NCBI RefSeq assembly: GCF_029852145.1
Contig: NC_079976.1
Coordinates: forward strand, 14,431,104 to 14,495,103
Source: Microplitis mediator
Taxonomy: Eukaryota; Arthropoda; Insecta; Hymenoptera; Braconidae
Length of the DNA: 64,000 nucleotides
Direction of reading: 5' to 3'
Shown: positions 56,876 to 64,000 of the stretch, in pieces
Numbering within the stretch: position 1 is the stretch's first letter
Layout of the letters: the number at the start of each line of letters is the position of its first letter
Position numbers and translations under genes: made by a program
The notes under the pieces: generated by a model
What the model was told of the DNA's origin: nothing
Database searches by the model: none
What the model saw: only the letters and a program-made list of their open reading frames with translations

Positions 56876-57878
56876 TACACTAATGCAAAAAATTAAAGGA
56901 GCAGAAAAATTTTATAAATTTTTTAGTGATTTTTGGAAGGCTGTAACTTGGTAAAAAATGATCGTATCGAGATTTTAAAAAAAGCATTTTACAGCTTGAA
57001 ATCTCTAGTTTTGGTGCATTTTTTTCAAAATTTTTTAAAAGCTCCGGTTATTACGCAAACATGAGAAATACCGCGAGACAAAAAATTTCTAAATTTTTTT
57101 TTTTTTCCGAAGAGCCCACGGATCGCGAAAAAATTCTTTCAACTAAACGAATGCATATTTCGTTCAGCAAATTTATTCAGCTTCAATTTGGTATTTTTTT
57201 TTAACCTCGTAGGACGATTTGTCGCAGAGATATCAGCCTTCAAACAGAAAATGATCCTTTTGGCTTTGATCATCGATATTTCAGGTACCAATGATCGCAC
57301 AGAAAGTTGAAGGGCGGCGGTGAAAACTTGAATAAATTTCCTATAAGACCCTGTCATCATTTTTTGAAAAAACAATTTTTTTTTATTTTTAACATCCATC
57401 AGAAGTTAGTACAAAAAATGACTTTTTTTGGTTTTTTAGTAAATCAATCGCTACTCTGCAAATATCGATAAAAAAAATAATGTTGCCAGGGACTTTTTTT
57501 AGCTTAATGGACCCCCAAGACTCCTGTAAATTTTTAAATTGATCTATCGAATCGTTTTTTGGGAATCATCGATCAAAGTTTAGCTAAACAATTAAAGGAG
57601 CAAGTTTTGTTCCTTTAATTGTGTAATCATAATCAAAATGAAAAAATTTTTTTTTTTGACTTTTCTCAAATTTTTGCGTTGGTAACTCAGCAAATGCAAG
57701 GAAATGATGAAAAAAATAAAAAATTTCCAAATAATGTCAAAAAAAAAAATTTAGAACACAAAAAACAAGTTTCAATTTGTTTTTTTCTTCGATTTTTTTT
57801 GACATTTATAAAATTTATAAATGACATTCAAAAAATTTATAAAATTTTTCTGCACCTTTGATTTTTTGCATTAGTGTA
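56876..57878. mobile_element. TACACTAATG foldback element, complete copy
   Basis: The ends TACACTAATGCAAAAAATTA and TGATTTTTTGCATTAGTGTA are near-perfect inverted repeats extending about 40 bp (AAAGGAGCAGAAAAATTTTAT). Internal AATTAAAGGAGCAAG / GTTCCTTTAATT forms a second palindrome near 57600. Related partial copies are at 45776, 52490 and 58790. No coding capacity. Confidence 0.85.
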
Positions 57879-57974
57879 TTAGATTTAATACCACTAGCTT
57901 TTTGGGATTTTGATAACGATTATGTAAAATTTTATAAAATTTCATCAATACAATTTTGTAAAATTCTAATCGAA

Positions 57975-58060
57975 CCCTAACATGGTCCCAGGTGGTTTCT
58001 TCCATAATTTTCCACTGGAATCATGCAGGATACATTATTAAATGCTAAAAGAAAATATTG
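57975..58060. repeat. Single diverged unit of the 100-bp satellite
   Basis: AACATGGTCCCAGGTGGTTT, CTTCCATAATTTTCCACTGG and a later GGAGTCTCAA match the satellite unit order of 54296-55020. Confidence 0.55.
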
Positions 58061-58507
58061 GAGTCTCAATTAAAAAGTCAATTTTAATTTTAGAATCTCT
58101 ACGATTTTTTTTTTTTTATTTAAAGTTATTTGTTCTTTTTTTTTCCAAGTCGGCTAAATTCATATCAATGTTTGTTCCTTAGTAACGACTATTTATTTCT
58201 AAATAAATATATAATTCTTTTCAACGATTAAAGTTATTATTGAATTTATTATATTAATGATTAGTATTTTCTTAAATTTTGTCAATACTGTAAACGATAA
58301 TTTCTAAACTAATTTTCACCGCAAAAGTTTAATTTCTTTTTTAATTCGATATTTGACGTTATCAGATCTTGTAAACGATTATTATTATTATTATTTTTTT
58401 TATTATTATTTTCCCTACACGTACTCAGTTTTCAGTTCAGTGTTATTTTATATACGTTTTACACATTTCACAAGCTTTTCATTATTTGTATTTTTCACCA
58501 ACTCACA

Positions 58508-59628
58508 ATGCCCCGACAAAAAGTCAGTGAAGAAGTGAGACAGCAGCTACGTCATTTAGCTCAACTTCATCAAATTATCGATGGTTACCTATTTCATATA
58601 AAAGATTATGTTTTTCAAAAAGGAGAACCAGTAGTGTGAGTAAATTTTGAATATTAAATATTTAATTTTGAAGCCAAATCAAAAGGTGATGGGTTCAAAA
58701 GTGGTCGATTAGGCGTCAAAAAATGTAAAAATGTTTTTTTTTTGTATTAAAAATTTTTTTTTTTCTTTTTTCCTTTCATTTTCGGAGTGACTAATGGAAA
58801 AATTTAATAAAAATAAAAAAAAAATTTTTTTTTTATTCTCATGATAATTATGATCATTCTGATAATTACACAATTTAAGGAACAAAACTTGATCCTTTAA
58901 TTGTTTTATAATACTTTGATCAATCTTCCGAAAAAAGGTTTGATGGATCGATTTAATAATTTACAGGGTTATTGGGGGTTCATTAAGCTTAAAAAAAAAT
59001 GTCAACATTAGTCTTTTCATCGATATTTACAAAGCAGCCATTGATTTACTGTAAAACCAAAAAAAGCCATTTTTTTTTAATTATTTCTAATGGATATTAA
59101 GAATACAAAAAAATTTTTCTCAAAAAATAATGGAAGGGTCTTGTAGGGTATTCATTTAAGTTTTAATATCCACCCCGCATTTTACCGTGTGATTATCGGT
59201 AGCTGAAATATCGATGATCGAAGCCAAAAAGGAGGCTGACGCACGCGTATCGAAAATCACTATTTCTTTACAAACGTTAGAAAATTTTCAATTTTCACAG
59301 TAGGAAGTTAAAATTTTATTTCTGTTATGAAATTTGACTTTAGAACTTTTTATTTCTCTTTTATAGACTTGTAGAATGTGATCATCGACGCCATTACAAA
59401 AAGGAGCCCCCGTTTCTACCATGTCATTCCTCGACCAGGATTCATCTTGATGGCACTGTTGACCCCATAAACTATCCTCACGACCATCAAAAAAATCCCA
59501 CTCTTGTCCAGGAAAGAAATTTCCATAAGGATTTAAAAACTGCGGCGCAAAATATCGGAGTTTCAATGCGCAACAATTTCGATAGCTCATTGAGAAGGTT
59601 TGAAAAAGCTCATTTTGACTCAGTCTAA
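58508..59628 (+). CDS. Two-exon FLYWCH-like zinc-finger protein
   Basis: Exon 1 is 58508-58635 (ATG CCC CGA, MPRQKVSEEV), ending at a consensus donor GTGAGTAA. Exon 2 starts at 59367 after a pyrimidine tract and AG (TTTCTCTTTTATAG) and runs to TAA 59626. The splice completes a codon in frame, giving 129 residues. The fold reads DGYLFHIKDYVFQKGEPVV, then LVECDHRRHYKKEPP, FLPCHSSTRIHLDGTV and NYPHDHQKNP: hydrophobic start, two cysteines and HxH in FLYWCH order, though the usual Trp before the first Cys is absent. FLYWCH fingers bind DNA and occur in host regulators and at the front of MULE transposases. The 731-nt intron holds part of a foldback repeat. The stop lies directly before a foldback element, so the original protein may have been longer. 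Confidence 0.6.
58790..59240. mobile_element. Partial TACACTAATG-family foldback inside the intron
   Basis: Matches, in the opposite orientation, to 57100-57610: GGAACAAAACTTGATCCTTT, GGTTTGATGGATCGATTTAA and TATCGATGATCGAAGCCAAA. It fills most of the intron of the FLYWCH-like gene. Confidence 0.6.
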
Positions 59629-59629
59629 T

Positions 59630-60425
59630 ATGTATGGGTCATTTTACCAAATAAAGTTATTTTTACGGGGCGGCCCCCATTGATTTGGTTTAACCCTTGT
59701 GGAGCTGTTCTATATATTAAAAAAAAAATTCTCTAAAAATATGAGCCCTTAATATGAAACTGTAATAGTTCATTGTGTGGCAAGAGATGAAACAAAACGA
59801 TATCAGACAAGACTGAAGTAGGCTGCCCGAGCCGTAGGCAAGATCTGACAATAACTGCAATCTAAAGTCGTGTTTCATCTCGTGTTATACACTATTTTTT
59901 TCATGATTACCTGCATTGAAAATTAGTTTGTGTTAGCAGCCGGTTAGAATCAAGTTAATTTATGACCAATGGTGTGATCAACCATTAGTGTACGCGTAAC
60001 TTATAATTTGCAATGTATAATAAACCAGAAACCATAAATACTATTTATCATTTTCACAAATTTTTATAAAACTTGATTACAAAGTCAGAACTGTCTTTAA
60101 CGCACATAATATCAATATAAAAGGTCTTCTGTAACTTAAAATAAAAAATGGACATTTTCATTGGGAAGCTGAGAATTTTTCCTACGAAAAACTGTTATGT
60201 GCTCATTTTTTTTTTTAAATTTTTTCCTTCAAAAAGATTAATGAAAAAATTAAAAACAAAAATTAACAAAAATAACATAACTTTGAAACAGCTGCATCTT
60301 AAAGGCTCAAATTTTCAGAGAATTTTTTTCTGAATATATAGAACGACTCCACAAAGTTTGAACCAAATCGACGAGGTTCGCTCCGTAAAAATAACTTTAT
60401 TTGATGGAATGGACCATATATATAA
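59630..60425. mobile_element. Foldback element abutting the FLYWCH stop codon
   Basis: Inverted arms: ATGGGTCATTTTACCAAATA / TTTGATGGAATGGACCATAT, AAGTTATTTTTACGGGGCGG / CTCCGTAAAAATAACTTT, and TGGAGCTGTTCTATATATT / AATATATAGAACGACTCCA. The AATAAA in its left arm (59651) would serve as poly(A) signal for the upstream gene. Confidence 0.8.
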
Positions 60426-61019
60426 TAGACTGATTAAAAAAATCAACAATTTTTCTTCAAAAGTCCGTATTGAAATATCTTTAGAGTACTGGAAAAAGAC
60501 GCCTATGAAATCCAGAGCTCTTAAGTTTAATATTTAGAGGTCGCGCATCACAGATTTCTATTTTCCATTTAAATAACACGGGAAAAAAAACATTTTCTTT
60601 TTAGAATTTTCTAGCTCACAAACGAATCAACGAATTTTTATGTGCGATAAATATCTTTGTAGAAATTGAACGCTCTACAAAAAAGTTTTATCATTTTTCA
60701 ATAATTCCATTATTATATTTATTTTCAATGTAATAATATTATTAACTATAATTGTGTTAATAATTGATAATATTATTATTTTAAAAATATTTATTATAAT
60801 TGTAGATTTATATAATTATAGGATTATTATTGTTATGATAATAACTACCATTGCCATCACTACTATTGCTGTTACTGTTAAATTTTATATGACAAATAAT
60901 CAAGCCGCAGCTATATATTTTGAAAATTTTGATTAAAAGAGCTCCAATCGTTCTAAACGCGAATTAAATTCAAGGTCATATGAAATATACGGAAATAGTA
61001 ATTATCTTTTTATCATATA
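60426..61019. other. Foldback-derived and AT-rich sequence
   Basis: 60470-60700 resembles one arm of the family at 52905-53310. The rest is (ATT)n-like. Confidence 0.4.
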
Positions 61020-61743
61020 TAGGGGAGGGTGGGGCAGAGCGGCCCCCATGGGGCAGGGCGGCCCCCCTGAAATTTTGACCAAAAAAAAATTTTTTTTTTT
61101 TCGACTAATTACTATAAATCCGATATGTTTGCGCATTTTTACCCCTACGCATGACATTTGGGGCAAAATGGACAAGCCCAAAATTTTGAAAAAGTGATTT
61201 TTTCATATTTTTATCGTCAAATTAAAAAAAAATTATTATAATTCCACATTTCTAGCCCTACACATAACACCTGGGGCAAAATGGACCAGCCGAAACTTCC
61301 GAAAAAATTATTTTTTCATATTTTTCGTCCGTTTCTTTATGTAAGAGGCAAATTTGGTCACTAAAAATTTATAAAAATTAAATTTTTTTTTTTTAGTTGA
61401 TAAATTTTTGAAATAAAGTAAAATTATAGAATTCATTTTTTTTTTATTAAATAAAAATTAGTAATTAAGGTAATCGAAAGTGAACGATTTTTTACGCTTT
61501 AAAAAATTTTTTTCGAGTAATATAAAACCAAAAATAGTTGTCAAAAGAAAGAAATACATTTTTTTTATCACTTTTTGACGGGGGGCCGCTCTGCCCCACA
61601 AAAAAAAAAAAATTTTTTTCAGAATTTTGGCAAAATGTCCATAAATTTGTTCGAAATAGGACAAAAGTAAAGTGATCTTATGGTTGAAAGCCACAAAAAA
61701 TAATAATTGGCTTAGGGGGGCCGCTCTGCCCCACCCTCCCCTA
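61020..61743. mobile_element. GGGGCAGAGCGGCCCC foldback element
   Basis: TAGGGGAGGGTGGGGCAGAG (then CGGCCCCC) at the left is the inverse of the right end CTCTGCCCCACCCTCCCCTA. Second internal copies of the GC-rich core occur at 61046 and 61577. About 720 bp, no coding capacity. Confidence 0.85.
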
Positions 61744-62107
61744 CTGCTGAGTAAAAGTAATTGCTGATTGAAATTTCAAAGTTCCAAAAATAATTTTAAA
61801 TATTTAAAATAAAAAATATTCTTGAATGATCGAAAAAAATTACAATTTAAATACTGTTACTTACTATTTATTAAGAAACTTTAAATTAAAAAAAATATCA
61901 ATAAATATCATGACATTGTTTATCTTAATCGAATAATGAGCATATAAAATGATATCGTCGTATCATTTGATAGATACCATTGGTAGATAATTTATAAAAG
62001 CGTTAGATGACATTTTTAGAATTAGAGTCTGCAGTAAGTAAGAATTCAATATAATATATTAAAAATTTATGAATATTGAGATTAATTACTAAAGAATTTA
62101 ATTTGTC
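61744..62107. other. AT-rich gap
   Basis: No gene recognised. Confidence 0.4.
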
Positions 62108-62429
62108 TACACGAAGAAAAATGTTGGCTCGAAACCTACCAATTTTTATTATGCTGTCGACCAAACTTGGAACAGAAAGGGAAGCATTTAAAAAATTATT
62201 ATGCTCATACGAAAAATTATTATGCTGTATCATAATACTTACTACGTGCGAGACATTTATCGATAAGATTTAATAACAATTACTTCCATACATTATAATA
62301 ATTGTGATGCGGCATGATAATTTTTCATAAGAGTATTATAATTTTTTGGATGCTTTCCTTCCTGTTTCAAGTTTGGTCGACAACATAATAAAAATTGGTA
62401 GGTTTTGAGCCAACATTTTTCTCCGTGTA
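62108..62429. mobile_element. Small foldback MITE (TACACG ends)
   Basis: TACACGAAGAAAAATGTTGG / CCAACATTTTTCTCCGTGTA ends; arms continue through CCTACCAATTTTTATTATG and TCGACCAAACTTG. About 320 bp. The two ORFs reported across it on opposite strands are shadows of the palindrome. Confidence 0.85.
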
Positions 62430-62708
62430 CATCTAAATTTATTACGGGGTTCAAGAGGACAATAGCCGGTCTTAATTTTTAATGTTTGACAGCGATACAA
62501 AATAGTACCTCATAATAAATGGTAGTATCCTGAGGTTCAATGTATGAGCTAAGGCGGCTTACAGTGCTCTAAATCGGTTCTATTGCGGGCTAGAGGGAGG
62601 AATGTAGCCTTTAAATTTCGACTCGGGTAAATTTAAGAAATATTAATTTTTTTTTAATTTCACTCAGCACTCAAAATTTTACAAGTTGACGCCATTGTTA
62701 TATTACTG
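62430..62708. other. No gene recognised
   Basis: Plain sequence between MITEs. Confidence 0.4.
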
Positions 62709-63319
62709 CACTGTAAAAAATCACCGGGGTAAGTCCAAGCGGTGTAGGTGTTAAAATCGACGGTGTTAAATTTCAACACCGAAAGCGGTGTGAAAATAAC
62801 GCCGCCGCCGGTGTAAATATTCTGTACCGGTGTTAAAAAAAAATATCCGGTGTTAAAATAACACCGCTGCCGGTGTAAACATTCTAGACCGGTGTTAAAG
62901 TAACGCCGCCGCCGGTGTAGATATTCTTTATCGGTGTTAAAATATTTTACTTTGTGAATATTTTTACTTGCTCGATCACTATACTTGTTAATAAATGATA
63001 TTTTTCATTAATTTTCATACAGAACTGACATTTTTTGTGTTTTATAATCTTTAAAGTTAATACTCCAAGCGGGCGCAGTTTACCCCGCTTTTACACCGGT
63101 ATTACTCCGATTTTACACCGGTTACCCCGTTTTTACACCGATATTACTTCGTTTTTACACCGATTACTCTGCTTTTACTGCGATTTTACACCAGTTACCC
63201 CGATTTAACACCGGTATTTTTAACACCGGTGAATTACTCCTCCTACACCGGTGTAATTTTATTTTAACACCGGGTGGAGTTAAAATGAGTCCATTTTTAA
63301 CACCGCTCTTTTTACAGTG
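62709..63319. mobile_element. CACTGTAAAAA MITE made of ACACCGGTGT units
   Basis: The ends CACTGTAAAAAATCACCG and CGCTCTTTTTACAGTG are inverted. The left half repeats CGGTGTTAAAATAAC and GCCGCCGCCGGTGTA; the right half repeats TTTTACACCGGTTACCCCG, the inverse. The centre is AT-rich. Terminal TACAGTG matches the MITE at 51244-51935. Confidence 0.8.
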
Positions 63320-63894
63320 TGTAATTTAACACCGGCAAACATTATGAATTAATACTTATGCATTCAAATTTAGATAATCCTAGAATTTAATTTATTTATT
63401 AAATTTTTTAAATTTGTGTAGCAGTAAATAACGATACTTATGCCATAAAAAAATTTTTCTAATTTTATTGGTTTATTTTAAAAAAGGAGATATACGTACT
63501 CCAACATTTGCAATTTATCATTAATATACGAAATAAGTAATTGAAACCAATTATTAATGGCTTCCCGGAAAAAATTAATATTTTTAAACTTTATTTTTCG
63601 TTGGCATTTAAAGCCCTGTAATTTTTTTTTTTTTTCATACATTTGACGTACATAAAACATCAGATACTTTTCGTAGAGAATCAAATTTCCTAAAAGAATG
63701 GCCTTTTTAAGCATTGTTGATTTTCATAGAGGAAAGTTAAAAATCGCTTACTCAAATACTGTGACGATGCGTTATGAATGTTATATTACGTAAACTTATT
63801 GAAATTCAGTTCGATATACATTATTACTCGCGAATTATACATGCTTGTCGTCTTGCACAGGACACTTGCAGACAATTCTTTTCTTATTTGTGGT
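63320..63894. other. AT-rich, no gene recognised
   Basis: A minus-strand frame (63478-63714) has no motif and reads through T-runs. Confidence 0.4.
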
Positions 63895-64000
63895 CACCCT
63901 GCTTTAAAAATCCGATAGATTCCTATAGCTGTATGTATAAGGCCCTATACTTCTCATAGAAATCATTCATTCTTATAAAATTTCTACAGAAATTTATGAG
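63895..64000. repeat. CTATAG MITE, cut by the window end
   Basis: CCCTGCTTTAAAAATCCGAT, AAGGCCCTATACTTCTCATA and CATTCATTCTTATAAAATTT match the units at 10905-11255. Confidence 0.65.

Noticed and set aside
62003..62273. Two ORFs on opposite strands
   Set aside because: Both lie across the arms of a palindromic MITE.

Overview
The window looks like AT-rich, transposon-dense chromosomal DNA of an arthropod, most likely an insect. Evidence: a BEL/Pao LTR retrotransposon primed by a tRNA-Tyr-type primer site, an R1-clade-like LINE, two Ty3/gypsy remnants, MULE/FLYWCH sequences, a DDE-like transposase-family gene common in insect assemblies, many foldback MITEs, and short GT-AG introns. A parasitoid wasp would fit but is a guess. 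No ordinary housekeeping gene was recognised; nearly every coding stretch is mobile or mobile-derived.

Layout. 1-2064: collapsed gypsy element (gag joined to integrase pieces) followed by an ORF with zinc knuckles. 2272-3389: DDE-like transposase-family exon. 4420-5860: an ORF-less element with TATA box, poly(A) signal and an 84-bp tandem array of hairpins. 5874-14203: foldback elements and hairpins, plus two copies of one 30-bp-TIR family. 15341-22415: a young, intact BEL/Pao element with 5-bp target duplication, 733-bp LTRs, Gag, a predicted 63-nt intron, and Pol ending inside the 3' LTR. 22416-28369: mostly non-coding with one large foldback. 28370-34890: a minus-strand YqaJ-exonuclease/Ulp1-protease fusion gene split inside its exonuclease motif by a full-length decayed LINE (29567-34814) with a 14-bp target duplication. 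35729-45167: a gypsy element without a visible 5' LTR, whose reading frame steps by -1 three times, each step at a slippery-type heptamer, and which carries about 2.7 kb of extra low-complexity coding sequence between RNase H and integrase. 46985-47365: two more short hairpin arrays. 48500-51100: minus-strand MULE pseudogene pieces, with the second copy of the hairpin-array element (49095-50258, inverted) lying between them. 51244-58060: MITEs, foldbacks and a 100-bp satellite. 58508-59628: a two-exon FLYWCH-like zinc-finger gene not visible as a single ORF. 59630-64000: further foldbacks and MITEs.

The strongest candidate for something undescribed is the hairpin-array element. Its two copies have different tandem arrays, yet stems in both arrays and in the shared flanks change by compensatory substitutions, and in copy B nearly every hairpin shows the same loop (GCAGGTA). 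Two further signals deserve attention: a strand-specific excess of the word CGCT throughout the BEL element, including its non-coding LTR, and the three-step frameshift layout of the second gypsy element.
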